Origin: Endozoicomonas sp. NE40
Lineage (GTDB): Bacteria > Pseudomonadota > Gammaproteobacteria > Pseudomonadales > Endozoicomonadaceae
Direction: 5' to 3'
NCBI RefSeq assembly: GCF_040549045.1
Contig: NZ_JBEWTB010000002.1
Coordinates: 4,018,501 to 4,082,500, forward strand
Length of the DNA stretch: 64,000 nucleotides
The notes under the pieces are model-generated. The model ran no database searches. It was not told the DNA's origin and saw nothing but the letters and a program-made list of their open reading frames with translations. A program made the position numbers and the translations under genes. Positions 41,753 to 50,675 of the stretch are shown piece after piece (the first letter of the stretch is position 1; each line of letters opens with the position of its first letter).

Positions 41753-43426
41753 ATGAATCCAGTGAACTCAGGGAATGGAGTGAGCAACAGTGGCAACAGT
41801 CAGGCTCCGGCAAATGGTCAAACGGGTGGAGCTCCTTCACCAAACCAGGTTTCTCAGGGCTATAGCGGTACGAATTCAGTCTCCAGTACCAGTGGCTCCC
41901 CTGCGCCAGCCAATGTATCCGCGAATCTACCTAAGCCTGAAGCTGTTAAAGTGACCGTTGAAGAATTTGTCAGTCAGTCAATGGATGCTGAAATTGACGC
42001 ACGTCTGAGTAATATTCGTAATAACCTGAAAATTGACGCATCTGATGTCTATCTGGGCGATACCGATACGCTGTTTTTAATGATTAAGGGTTTTGTTGAT
42101 GAACTGGTAGCCGTCGCCTCCATGCAGTCGATCAGCCAGGCATTTGGTAGTAATCAGCAGGCACAATCAGCAAGGGCGAGTAAAGCAAAAAAAACACTGA
42201 CTGTTCAGGCTCGTATACAGGAGCGCCAGGAAAGTATTCAGGAAAAAAATAATCAGCTGGGCGATTACACGAGCAGTCTCGCTAAAAAGCTCCTTGCCAA
42301 AAGTTTGAAAGAGCATCAGCTTTCCAACGCTAAAGATGAGCAGGCATCAGGTATCAACCGCAGTGCTGATATTACCAGGCTCAACACGGAGCTATCATTG
42401 CTGGAACACAAAATTGCCAATGCTGAAGAGGGCATTTCAGGGTTACAGCAGGATGTAAAAGAGCTGCAGAGTTTGAATACAGTCGACAAAGCCAGCATTG
42501 GTTCTTTCCAGAGGGCTCTGAGTGTTGTTCAGGAAGAACTGGTGAATGTAGGCAGCCTGGTAGGCCAGGTGAAGCAACGGTTTGATCATGCAGCGCTGGA
42601 TACCGGTGAAGAGAAAGTTGAGGAAGTTAAGGAAGCCGCAAAAGAGGTCAGTCTGGAAGTCCGTCGTGAAGAAGCGCGTCAGAAAGTACAAAAAGACCTT
42701 TCCAGAGATCTTGATAAATCAACCCGTAGACAGGAGACACAGAGGGCTGACAATGTGCTGGAAGGTGAGTTGTATAAGTCACAACTTTCTTTCCTGCCAC
42801 CCAAAGAGGCCGCAATCTTGAAGGAAGTATTCGGGAGCATTGACGTCGATAAGCTTAAGGCGGCCTTGGATAAAACGCCAGCAGCGCTGGATGAAGTGCC
42901 AGCCGTCAGGGTTGAGCCGCCGAAGAAAGAGATTGATAAAACTAAAGCTGTTACTGCTGCTAATGCTAATGCTCAACAACCTGAGCGTCCCCCCTTTGAC
43001 GAAGGTTTGGCTATTGTCCTGCAAAGTGCTCTCGATAAGTTGTCCGAACCTTCACCAGAGGAGCCGTCACCAGAGGAGCCGTCACCACAAGAGCTGTCAC
43101 CACAAGAGCTGACTGAAGAGGAACAGATAAACCCGGCGGCGTCGACCTACGGAGGAGATAACCTGTCATTTGAGGGAGCAAAAAACCCTCTGATTTTCGC
43201 CGGACTCTGGTTGCAGGCGCAGATGGAACAGGGCGAGGCTACTCAGGCTGCCAAGGAAAACCATCTTGAAGACGGGAAGGAAGCAGTCATTCAGACCGAA
43301 CAGCTCCAGAAGCAGTCCTTTGCTGATGCCCTGCAGGATTTTGCCACTATTCCTGAAGAAACAGCCAAGTCTCTCGATGAAGGTCAACAGGCTGAAGCGG
43401 ACATAAGCCGGAGAAGCCCGGTCTGA
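41753..43426 (+). CDS. Putative T3SS substrate, coiled-coil, 557 aa
   Basis: No recognised family. The first 60 residues are Ser/Asn/Gly-rich and disordered, like T3SS secretion signals, with no Sec signal. Residues about 150-330 are long charged helices likely to form coiled coils (ARIQERQESIQEKNNQLGDY, ELSLLEHKIANAEEGISGLQ). A Pro/Glu repeat (PSPEE, PSPQE) is encoded near residues 433-452. Only one weakly hydrophobic stretch (about 473-482, NPLIFAGLWL) is seen, so it lacks the strong membrane helices of a YopB-type translocator and is more like a hydrophilic translocator, needle-tip or effector protein. Adjacent to the SycD-like chaperone gene. Confidence 0.6.
   Translation: MNPVNSGNGVSNSGNSQAPANGQTGGAPSPNQVSQGYSGTNSVSSTSGSPAPANVSANLPKPEAVKVTVEEFVSQSMDAEIDARLSNIRNNLKIDASDVYLGDTDTLFLMIKGFVDELVAVASMQSISQAFGSNQQAQSARASKAKKTLTVQARIQERQESIQEKNNQLGDYTSSLAKKLLAKSLKEHQLSNAKDEQASGINRSADITRLNTELSLLEHKIANAEEGISGLQQDVKELQSLNTVDKASIGSFQRALSVVQEELVNVGSLVGQVKQRFDHAALDTGEEKVEEVKEAAKEVSLEVRREEARQKVQKDLSRDLDKSTRRQETQRADNVLEGELYKSQLSFLPPKEAAILKEVFGSIDVDKLKAALDKTPAALDEVPAVRVEPPKKEIDKTKAVTAANANAQQPERPPFDEGLAIVLQSALDKLSEPSPEEPSPEEPSPQELSPQELTEEEQINPAASTYGGDNLSFEGAKNPLIFAGLWLQAQMEQGEATQAAKENHLEDGKEAVIQTEQLQKQSFADALQDFATIPEETAKSLDEGQQAEADISRRSPV
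43049..43108 (+). repeat. Four 15-base tandem repeats
   Basis: Four 15-base units encode PSPEE, PSPEE, PSPQE and LSPQE inside the coiled-coil substrate gene. Adjacent unit pairs are more alike than distant ones, which suggests stepwise slippage. Confidence 0.8.
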
Positions 43427-43515
43427 GGCAGCTTCTGTAAGAAGTCACTGCCCTGAACTTTGACCCTTTAACCCTGATGTTTTTGCTACATTAAACTCTC
43501 TATCAGGGTTAACAG

Positions 43516-44241
43516 GTGTCTGGCATGACCGCAGATGAAGTTACTTCGGTTTTTAAAGATCAGTGGAACGCCTATCAATGGGTGGTTGATAACAACCTCA
43601 TGGGGCATCGGGAGTTGCTCACCGCAGCAACGTCCTTTATTGAAGACCGTTACAGAGATTCACCAGTTGCCATGGCCGACTTTGGCTGTGGTAACAGCCT
43701 GTTAATTCCTGAGATGACCCGTTCGGTTCAATTGGATGGCTATTGTGGTATTGATCTGGCTGAAAATGCATTATCCATGGCAAAGCAGTTGCTTGAGTGT
43801 AACGGGATTAAACATCAGCTGTTATGCCAGGATCTGTTCTCGGGCATGCCAGAGAACTCTTCGTCTCCTGGTTTAATTTACAGTGCCTTTGCTGTTCACC
43901 ATGGCGATCAGCAGAAAAAACGGCAGTTTTTTTCAAAACTGTTTCAACAGACACCTGACCATTGTGCCTTTGTTCTCGCAGATATCATGATTCATCCCCA
44001 TCAGGGGTTTGATGATTACACACAGATGCTGGAACAGTACTTTGCCAAACAGGGCGTCCGGCCTGACTGGCTTTCCCATATCATGACCCATATCCGTCAA
44101 TACGATTACCCGGAAACAGAAGAAACCTGGCTGGATATCGTCCGGTCTTCTGGCTGGAAGGTATTACAGAAGCAAAGTCTGGGGCCTCATGATGAATATC
44201 CAGCGATTTTCATGCTGCTGGAGCATGGAAAGGTTGCCTGA
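43516..44241 (+). CDS. Class I SAM-dependent methyltransferase
   Basis: A 241-residue protein with the methyltransferase fold: motif I VAMADFGCGNSLLIPEM, acidic loop YCGIDLAENALSMAKQLL, and a motif near LLCQDLFSG. No known substrate subfamily was recognised. The start may be GTG 43516 or the Met three codons later. It sits after the T3SS cassette but 90 bases away, and its base use resembles the core genes downstream, so it need not be part of the cassette. Confidence 0.75.
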   Translation: MSGMTADEVTSVFKDQWNAYQWVVDNNLMGHRELLTAATSFIEDRYRDSPVAMADFGCGNSLLIPEMTRSVQLDGYCGIDLAENALSMAKQLLECNGIKHQLLCQDLFSGMPENSSSPGLIYSAFAVHHGDQQKKRQFFSKLFQQTPDHCAFVLADIMIHPHQGFDDYTQMLEQYFAKQGVRPDWLSHIMTHIRQYDYPETEETWLDIVRSSGWKVLQKQSLGPHDEYPAIFMLLEHGKVA

Positions 44242-44327
44242 TCACTGCCAGCCAGTCTGGTGAAACCCCGCGTTTCAGGTATAATGCCTCGGTTTTGATA
44301 GTGGCAAACGAAGGATGTTGAGGATCA

Positions 44328-44600
44328 ATGCCGATCTACGAATATCAGTGCGAAAACTGCGGAGAAGTGACCGAAGCCATTCAGAAATTCAGCGATGCTC
44401 CGCTGACTGACTGTGGTGATTGTGGTGAATCTGCATTGAAAAAACTGCTGAGCGCCCCGGGCTTTCGTCTGAAAGGCGGCGGTTGGTACGAGACTGACTT
44501 CAAGGGTGGCAAGAAAAAGAACCTCTCGTCCAGCGACAACCACTGCCCCAGCCGGAGCTCCGGCAGTTCCTGTGGCTCTTGCCCGGCAACCAGCCATTAA
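44328..44600 (+). CDS. FmdB-family zinc ribbon protein
   Basis: A 90-residue protein with a zinc ribbon, IYEYQCENCGEV and LTDCGDCGES (C-x2-C twice), then KKLLSAPGFRLKGGGWYETDFK, characteristic of FmdB-like proteins. The Ser/Cys-rich tail (SGSSCGSCPATSH) is usual. Role unknown; it frequently precedes aspS, as here. Confidence 0.9.
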   Translation: MPIYEYQCENCGEVTEAIQKFSDAPLTDCGDCGESALKKLLSAPGFRLKGGGWYETDFKGGKKKNLSSSDNHCPSRSSGSSCGSCPATSH

Positions 44601-44700
44601 TCATTGCTGGTTTATTACTCGTTTATAAATAGTCTCAGGGGTTGTGTTTCCCTCAAGCCCTGTTGAATCCGAACTGAAAACCCCTGTTTCGAGGTATGTT

Positions 44701-46482
44701 ATGCGCAGCCATTATTGCGGCGAACTGAATCTCTCCCATAACGGGCAGGAAGTGACCCTGTGTGGATGGGTACACCGCCGCCGCGACCATGGTGGTGTTA
44801 TCTTCCTGGATATGCGTGACCGTGAAGGCACCACCCAGGTCGTTATCGACCCTGACACTGAAGAAGCATTTGCACTGGCTGACAAAGCCCGCAGCGAATA
44901 CGTTCTGAAAATCACTGGTCTGGTACGTCCGCGTCCGGAAGGTACCGTCAACCCAAATATGAGTACTGGTGAGATCGAAGTGCTGGGCAAGCAGGTTGAA
45001 GTCCTGAATGAAGCCCAGACGCCTCCATTCCAGATTGAAGGTTACACCGATGTCGGTGAAGATGTTCGTCTGAAGCACCGCTTTATCGACCTGCGTCGTC
45101 CGGAAATGCAGGAAAAGCTGATTCTGCGCAGCAAGGTCACCAGCGCAGTTCGCAGCTTTATGGACGGCGAAGGCTTCCTGGATGTTGAAACACCGGTTCT
45201 GACCCGTGCAACTCCGGAAGGCGCCCGTGACTATCTGGTACCAAGCCGTACCCATGAAGGCAAATTCTTTGCGCTGCCACAGTCACCACAGCTGTTCAAG
45301 CAACTGCTGATGGTGTCCGGTTTTGACCGTTACTACCAGATCGTTAAGTGCTTCCGTGACGAAGACCTGCGTGCTGACCGCCAGCCAGAATTCACCCAGA
45401 TCGATATCGAGACCTCCTTTATGGATGAAGCGGGTGTGATGGGTATCACTGAAAACATGGTGAAGAAAGTATTCAAGCAGGTTCGTGATATCGACCTGGG
45501 TGAATTCCCTCACATGCCATACGCTGAAGCCATGAGCCGTTATGGTTCTGATAAGCCTGATCTGCGTATCCCGCTGGAACTGGTTGACGTAGCTGATCTG
45601 ATGGCTGGCGTAGAATTCAAGGTCTTCAAAGGACCTGCTGAAGATCCAAAAGGCCGTGTTGCGGCGCTGAAAGTATCCGGTGGTGCTGAGCTGTCCCGTA
45701 AGCAGATCGACGACTATACCAAGTTCGTCAGCATCTATGGTGCCAAAGGTCTGGCGTGGATCAAAGTGAACGAGATTGAAAACGGTGCGAATGGCCTGCA
45801 GTCTCCAATCATCAAATTCCTGGGCGACGACGTCACCATGAAGATCATGGAACGTCTGGAAGCCAAGAACGGGGACATCGTCTTCTTCGGAGCCGACAAA
45901 GAGAAAGTCGTTAACGAAGCCCTTGGCGCACTGCGTTGCAAGCTGGGTGAAGACCTGAATCTGTTCACTAAAGAGTGGGCACCGCTGTGGGTCGTTGACT
46001 TCCCAATGTTCGAGGAAACCGACGATGGTAAACTGACAGCACTGCACCATCCGTTCACTGCACCAACCTGCTCCGCAGAAGAACTGGCTGCTAATCCGGC
46101 TACGGCTCTGTCCCGTGCTTACGATATGGTGATCAACGGTTACGAAGTGGGCGGCGGTTCCGTTCGTATCCACCGTGAAGAAATGCAGCAGACTGTGTTC
46201 GGCGTTCTGGATATCCAGGAAGAAGAGCAGCGCGAGAAGTTTGGCTTCCTGCTGGATGCTCTGAAGTACGGTGCGCCTCCACACGCTGGTCTGGCGTTTG
46301 GTCTGGATCGTCTGGTGATGCTGATTTGCGGTACTGACAACATTCGTGAAGTGATTGCCTTCCCGAAAACTCAGTCTGCCGCCTGTGTGATGACTCAGGC
46401 TCCCGGCGAAGTAGACGGCACTCAGCTGCGCGACCTGAACATCCGTATCCGCCGTGATCCGGCGTCTGCGACCAGTCACTAA
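44701..46482 (+). CDS. aspS: Aspartyl-tRNA synthetase
   Basis: A 593-residue bacterial class IIb synthetase. The N-terminal OB fold is CGWVHRRRDHGGVIFLDMRD, motif 2 is YQIVKCFRDEDLRADRQPEFTQIDIE, a GAD insert is central, and motif 3 is GLAFGLDRLVMLICG. The ATG at 44701 follows GAGG; 19 further upstream codons are open but not conserved. It charges tRNA-Asp. It lies before yebC and the ruv genes, a common order. Confidence 0.97.
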   Translation: MRSHYCGELNLSHNGQEVTLCGWVHRRRDHGGVIFLDMRDREGTTQVVIDPDTEEAFALADKARSEYVLKITGLVRPRPEGTVNPNMSTGEIEVLGKQVEVLNEAQTPPFQIEGYTDVGEDVRLKHRFIDLRRPEMQEKLILRSKVTSAVRSFMDGEGFLDVETPVLTRATPEGARDYLVPSRTHEGKFFALPQSPQLFKQLLMVSGFDRYYQIVKCFRDEDLRADRQPEFTQIDIETSFMDEAGVMGITENMVKKVFKQVRDIDLGEFPHMPYAEAMSRYGSDKPDLRIPLELVDVADLMAGVEFKVFKGPAEDPKGRVAALKVSGGAELSRKQIDDYTKFVSIYGAKGLAWIKVNEIENGANGLQSPIIKFLGDDVTMKIMERLEAKNGDIVFFGADKEKVVNEALGALRCKLGEDLNLFTKEWAPLWVVDFPMFEETDDGKLTALHHPFTAPTCSAEELAANPATALSRAYDMVINGYEVGGGSVRIHREEMQQTVFGVLDIQEEEQREKFGFLLDALKYGAPPHAGLAFGLDRLVMLICGTDNIREVIAFPKTQSAACVMTQAPGEVDGTQLRDLNIRIRRDPASATSH

Positions 46483-46571
46483 ACGAACGATCGGACTTTA
46501 TTCATGCGTTGATTTTGTCAACAATGTGGGTGAAGTCCGGCACGAAAAAATTGAGATAAAGGGTATTTCCT

Positions 46572-47318
46572 ATGGCAGGTCATAGTAAATGGGCCAATAT
46601 CAAACACCGTAAGGCGGCTCAGGACGCCAAGCGTGGCAAAATTTTCACCAAGATCATCCGTGAGCTGGTGGTTGCGGCGAAGCAGGGCGGTGGCAACATC
46701 GAAGATAACCCGAAGCTGCGTCAGGTGGTTGATAAGGCTCTGGGTGCGAACATGACCCGTGACACCATCAATCGCGCAATTGCCCGTGGTGCTGGCGGTG
46801 ATGACGACTCCAACATGGAAGAAGTGACCTACGAAGGTTACGGTGCGGGTGGTATCGCAGTTCTGGTTGAAACCCTGACAGATAACCGTAACCGTACGGT
46901 TGCGGAAGTGCGTCATGCTTTTAACAAGCACGGTGGCAATCTGGGTACCGACGGTTCTGTTGCTTATATGTTCGAGCGTCGTGGTCAGATTTTCTTCGAC
47001 AACAGTATTGAAGAAGAAGCCCTGATGGATGCCGCCCTGGAAGCCGGTGCTGAAGACATTGTGACTAACGATGATGGCTCCTTCGAAGTGGTGACCGACT
47101 GGACGGAGTTCATGGCGGTAAAAGATGCGCTGGAAGCGGCAGGTTTCACTGCAGCGGCAGCGGAAGTTGCCATGGTAGCCGACGTTCAGACCGAGCTGGA
47201 CAAGGATGGCGCAGAGAAAATCATGAAGCTGGTGGATCGTCTGGAAGACCTGGACGACGTGCAAAACGTTTACACCAATGCGGATATCTCTGCGGAAATC
47301 ATAGAGCAGCTGGGCTGA
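46572..47318 (+). CDS. yebC: YebC/PmpR family protein
   Basis: A 248-residue protein starting MAGHSKWANIKHRKAAQDAKRGK, with NIEDNPKLRQVVDKALGANMTRDTINRAI and AGAEDIVTNDDGSFEVVT. Members act as DNA-binding regulators or, as shown for YebC, help ribosomes move through proline-rich stretches. Standard length and the usual aspS-yebC-ruvC context. A CCAGGGCTGG/CCAGCCTGG hairpin at 47331-47365 may end the transcript. Confidence 0.95.
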   Translation: MAGHSKWANIKHRKAAQDAKRGKIFTKIIRELVVAAKQGGGNIEDNPKLRQVVDKALGANMTRDTINRAIARGAGGDDDSNMEEVTYEGYGAGGIAVLVETLTDNRNRTVAEVRHAFNKHGGNLGTDGSVAYMFERRGQIFFDNSIEEEALMDAALEAGAEDIVTNDDGSFEVVTDWTEFMAVKDALEAAGFTAAAAEVAMVADVQTELDKDGAEKIMKLVDRLEDLDDVQNVYTNADISAEIIEQLG

Positions 47319-47414
47319 TTGATAAGAGCGCCAGGGCTGGTGAACATTCCCGGAAGCCAGCCTGGTGCCTGTTAGAATTCTATAGTCGTCTATTCACCGG
47401 CTGGTTCTGATTAT

Positions 47415-47435
47415 AAAAAAAGCCAGTGACTGGTT
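47415..47435 (-). terminator. Hairpin and T-run after the small membrane-peptide frame
   Basis: On the minus strand AACCAGT-C-ACTGGC is followed directly by seven T. It begins at the stop codon of the 31-codon frame, as expected for a short transcript. Confidence 0.5.
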
Positions 47436-47529
47436 ACATCCAGAGATTAATCCCCATCACAATGATAAACAGTATTATCACCACTCCGGTCAGGGTCATT
47501 AGAGTTTTTAGTGTATCTCGCATAATCAT
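47434..47529 (-). CDS. Possible single-helix membrane peptide (31 aa)
   Basis: A short frame from ATG 47529 (or ATG 47523, two codons later) encodes a basic start, MRDTLKTLMTLTG, and a strongly hydrophobic helix, VVIILFIIVMGINLW, then stops. A hairpin with seven T's overlaps the stop. Small hydrophobic proteins of this kind are easily missed. The frame extends upstream, but those codons have no hydrophobic or start signals. No family recognised. Confidence 0.35.
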   Translation of the reverse strand: MIMRDTLKTLMTLTGVVIILFIIVMGINLWM

Positions 47530-47704
47530 CACCGAATAATCGATGGTTCCCAGCTTATGCAAGGCTGGCAGATTGTCGTAGGAGAATTTCGTAATCTTCG
47601 TGTTTTGAATTGTAAGTGTGATTTGCACGATTGTACTGTCTAGAAACTTGTATAAATGTACAGTATGCTGTTTTTTTGAATAGCGTGTTTGAGAAGAATT
47701 CTAC

Positions 47705-48229
47705 ATGGCCATACTCTTGGGTATTGATCCCGGGTCCCGTGTGACCGGCTATGGCGTTATCGAAGAGGTAGGTAACCAGTGCCACTATGTGGCTTCAGGT
47801 TGTATCCGTGTTCGAGACGCTTCACTGCCGGAAAAACTGCAGCAGATTTATGACAGTGTTTCGACCCTGGTGGAGCAGTACTGTCCGCAAAGCGTGGGCA
47901 TTGAGCAGGTGTTTATGTCGCGCAATGCAGACTCTGCATTGAAGCTGGGGCAGGCTCGTGCTGCGGCGATTGTGGCAGCTGTCAATCATAAGCTGGAAGT
48001 GGCGGAGTATTCTGCCCGTCAGGTCAAGCAGGCCGTGGTAGGTAAAGGTTCGGCTGATAAGCATCAGGTTCAGCATATGGTGACTTCGATCCTGAAACTC
48101 AGTTCAACACCACAGGCAGATGCTGCCGATGCGCTGGCAATTGCCCTTTGTCATGCCCATACCCGTGCCAGCCTGGTGAGAATGGCAGGGGTGAGCGGAA
48201 CAAGAAATCGTCGCCTGACCGGAAGATAG
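47705..48229 (+). CDS. ruvC: Holliday junction endonuclease RuvC
   Basis: A 174-residue RNase H-fold nuclease that resolves Holliday junctions. The catalytic acids are Asp8 in MAILLGIDPGSRVTGYGVI, Glu in VGIEQVFMSRNADSALKLGQARG-like sequence, and the Asp pair in PQADAADALAIALCH. Normal length. Between it and ruvA lies an opposite-strand gene. Confidence 0.96.
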   Translation: MAILLGIDPGSRVTGYGVIEEVGNQCHYVASGCIRVRDASLPEKLQQIYDSVSTLVEQYCPQSVGIEQVFMSRNADSALKLGQARAAAIVAAVNHKLEVAEYSARQVKQAVVGKGSADKHQVQHMVTSILKLSSTPQADAADALAIALCHAHTRASLVRMAGVSGTRNRRLTGR

Positions 48230-48263
48230 CCCGGTCTGAATAGTTCAGTCTGGAAAGCTTAGT

Positions 48264-48806
48264 CTAATTTGGATGAACACATAAGTGGAAGGCGGCACAG
48301 CAGAGCAACAGGTCCAGAATCTGCTGGGGTTTGTAGATCTGTTTCAGCTGCTTCCAGTGTTGTTCACTGATGGCTTGTTCTTGATAAAGCGCTTCTGCAA
48401 CACGCAAAATTAGCGCTTCCCGTATAGTCCAGCCGCTGGATATCTGGCCTTTCGCGACCAGTTCAAGGTCACTGGCCTGCAGTCCGGCATCCAGAGCGCA
48501 ACGGGCAATATCCGGTATCAGGTGGCGGGCGCCGGCGAGATGCGCACTGCGCAGGGCGCTCAAAGCTCTGTCTCTTACAGGAAGACTGGTATAACCCTGC
48601 ATATAACCAGTGAAACTGCGGGCAGGGGGCTGAAGAGTGGGGGCGCCTTCCTGTTTATGGATCATATCGTTCAGCAGGATACGTTGTGACACGATAAAGG
48701 GAATCGGTATGGCTCCGCCGTCAATAGCCGGGTGGTATTCGCTGGCCAGACCTGCGTTGGGGAGCAGTTGCCACAGGGAGTTGAAGAAGGTCTTGAGTCT
48801 TTCCAT
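48264..48806 (-). CDS. Carboxymuconolactone decarboxylase/AhpD-like protein
   Basis: A 180-residue protein whose second half matches the CMD/AhpD fold: ALSALRSAHLAGARHLIPD, SGWTIREALILRVAEALYQ and LKQIYKPQQILDLLLCCAAFHL. It lacks the C-x-x-C of redox-active AhpD proteins. Function unknown. It reads opposite to ruvC and ruvA and is inserted between them. Its ATG (48806) is 137 bases from that of ruvA on the other strand, so the two share a divergent promoter region. Confidence 0.7.
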   Translation of the reverse strand: MERLKTFFNSLWQLLPNAGLASEYHPAIDGGAIPIPFIVSQRILLNDMIHKQEGAPTLQPPARSFTGYMQGYTSLPVRDRALSALRSAHLAGARHLIPDIARCALDAGLQASDLELVAKGQISSGWTIREALILRVAEALYQEQAISEQHWKQLKQIYKPQQILDLLLCCAAFHLCVHPN

Positions 48807-48942
48807 AAGCGTATTCCAGGATGCGTGATTTTAATGCGTTAGTTGTTTTAGAGCTGGCGGAAAATACAAAGTTCGTAGCAGGCCGGTCATTGTTAGACAT
48901 TCTTACGCTCTGGTCAGTCTGCGGGACGCTAAGAGGTTGAAA

Positions 48943-49554
48943 ATGATAGGAAGAATCCGTGGAACTCTGGTAGAGAAACAGCCCCCCCATTTGCTGGTGG
49001 ATGCCGGCGGGGTGGGTTATGAAGTCGAAGCACCGATGTCGGTGTTTTATCAGCTTCCGGAGGCAGGTGCGGAAGTGGTTTTATTCACGCATTTTGTGGT
49101 ACGTGAAGATGCCCAGCTGCTTTATGGTTTCGGTAGTCGTGAAGAGCGGGAGCTGTTTCGAACCCTGATTAAAGTGAATGGAGTGGGGCCGAAGCTGGGG
49201 CTAACGCTGCTGTCAGGGATTGATGCGCAGACTTTTGTACGTTGTGTGCATGAAAATGACAGTGCCACCCTGGTGAAACTGCCGGGTGTTGGCAAGAAAA
49301 CAGCAGAGCGCTTAATTGTTGAAATGAAGGACAAGCTTGACCGCTGGCAGTCTTCACCGCTCCTGGATGGTAAGCCAATGATTGTGGGCAGTGCTATGGC
49401 AGAAGCGGCGAGGGATACCGAGCAAGAGGCTGTCAGCGCTCTGGTGGCTCTGGGTTACAAGCCGCAGGATGCCAGTAAAGTGGTCGGTAAGATATTTGTG
49501 GAAGGTATGGAAGCGGAAGAAATCATCCGTCAGTCACTGAAAAGTATGATTTAA
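48943..49554 (+). CDS. ruvA: Holliday junction helicase subunit RuvA
   Basis: A 203-residue DNA-binding subunit that holds the four-way junction for RuvB. The N-terminal OB fold is MIGRIRGTLVEKQPPHLLVD, two helix-hairpin-helix motifs are VNGVGPKLGLTLLSG and LPGVGKKTAERLIVEM, and the C-terminal RuvB-binding domain is AVSALVALGYKPQDASK. The ATG at 48943 matches the family; a TTG two codons upstream is less likely. Confidence 0.96.
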   Translation: MIGRIRGTLVEKQPPHLLVDAGGVGYEVEAPMSVFYQLPEAGAEVVLFTHFVVREDAQLLYGFGSREERELFRTLIKVNGVGPKLGLTLLSGIDAQTFVRCVHENDSATLVKLPGVGKKTAERLIVEMKDKLDRWQSSPLLDGKPMIVGSAMAEAARDTEQEAVSALVALGYKPQDASKVVGKIFVEGMEAEEIIRQSLKSMI

Positions 49555-49605
49555 AGCCTGAGTCAACCACCTCGCTGGCAAAGAGATTGTTGACGGAGGA
49601 ACCCG

Positions 49606-50544
49606 TCAACGCTGCTCTGTATGAAGTTTTGATGCTTTTTTCTGGTGGCTCACCTGATTCGGAAGCAGTCTGATCAGATCAATCACCACGATCAGGGTTG
49701 CGGTCCAGATTAAACCATAAGTGACCCATTGTGCCGCTTCAAACGACTCCTGCAATATGGCTATCGCGACCACAAAGATGAGAGCGGGCTCCAGATAAGA
49801 CAACAGACCAAACAGGCTGAAAGGCAGTTTGTTGGAGGCGTTGACATACATCAGCATGGAGCAGACCGAGATAATGCCAAACAGAGGCAGCAGGAACCAC
49901 AGGGAAGGTGTGTTCTGTACCAGCAGGGTGAACTCGCTGTTTTGCAGCAGAAAGTAGAGGGCAAATGGCAGAAAGAGTGACTGCTCAAAGAGCATGATGG
50001 TGACCACGCTGGCTTTTACGTTCCGGCGCACCATGAAGTAAACCGGGTAAAGCCCGGCAACCACCAGGGCTACCCAGGGCAGCTGACCCTGTTGCCACAG
50101 TTCAACAGCCACTCCGAGCACTGCCAGGGCAATGGCCAGCTTCTGGGGCAGGCTCAACTTTTCGCCATAAAACAACCAGCCGGTCAGTGCCAGTGTCAGT
50201 GGTAACAGGAAATAGCCCAGTGCCAGCTCTTTGGTTTGCTGGTTGACTGGCGCCCAGACAAACAGCCACCACTGGATGCCGACCAGTGCCGTGCCGGGTA
50301 TCAGAAACAACAGGTTGCGGCGATGGCTGAGCATTTTTTTCACATCGTGCCATTGATCGCTTAGCGTAATGGTGAGCATCAGGCACAGGCTTCCGGTCAG
50401 CATGCGTACCCAGAACAGCTGGTTGCCACTGATATAAAGCTGTTGTACCAGCCATGGCGTAATGCCGAACAGGATGGAGGCTATCACTGAGCAGGTGAGC
50501 CCACGACCATATTGATAGTGAGATGGACTGGATATCTGGTTCAT
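49606..50544 (-). CDS. rarD: RarD/EamA-family transporter
   Basis: A 312-residue inner-membrane protein with about ten helices, of the RarD subgroup of the EamA (drug/metabolite) superfamily: SVIASILFGITPWLVQQL, VGIQWWLFVWAPVNQQTKELALGYFLLPL, and LLSYLEPALIFVVAIAILQESF. RarD proteins confer resistance or export metabolites; substrates vary. It lies on the opposite strand between ruvA and ruvB and has its own promoter in the 131-base gap shared with ruvB. Confidence 0.88.
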   Translation of the reverse strand: MNQISSPSHYQYGRGLTCSVIASILFGITPWLVQQLYISGNQLFWVRMLTGSLCLMLTITLSDQWHDVKKMLSHRRNLLFLIPGTALVGIQWWLFVWAPVNQQTKELALGYFLLPLTLALTGWLFYGEKLSLPQKLAIALAVLGVAVELWQQGQLPWVALVVAGLYPVYFMVRRNVKASVVTIMLFEQSLFLPFALYFLLQNSEFTLLVQNTPSLWFLLPLFGIISVCSMLMYVNASNKLPFSLFGLLSYLEPALIFVVAIAILQESFEAAQWVTYGLIWTATLIVVIDLIRLLPNQVSHQKKASKLHTEQR

Positions 50545-50675
50545 TTGTACTGATTAAAACCTGAAAGGCATTTTGAAAAGCCAACGGGATACCAAGGATA
50601 GCGAAAATTTTCAGCTGTGATTCGTTTTCTGACAACGAAATGATACGCTGAGAGGATTGTATAGCAGGCTTTGAA

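Noticed and set aside
45283..46479. Minus-strand open frame of 398 codons inside aspS
   Set aside because: It is an antisense shadow of aspartyl-tRNA synthetase, whose motifs are clear on the plus strand.
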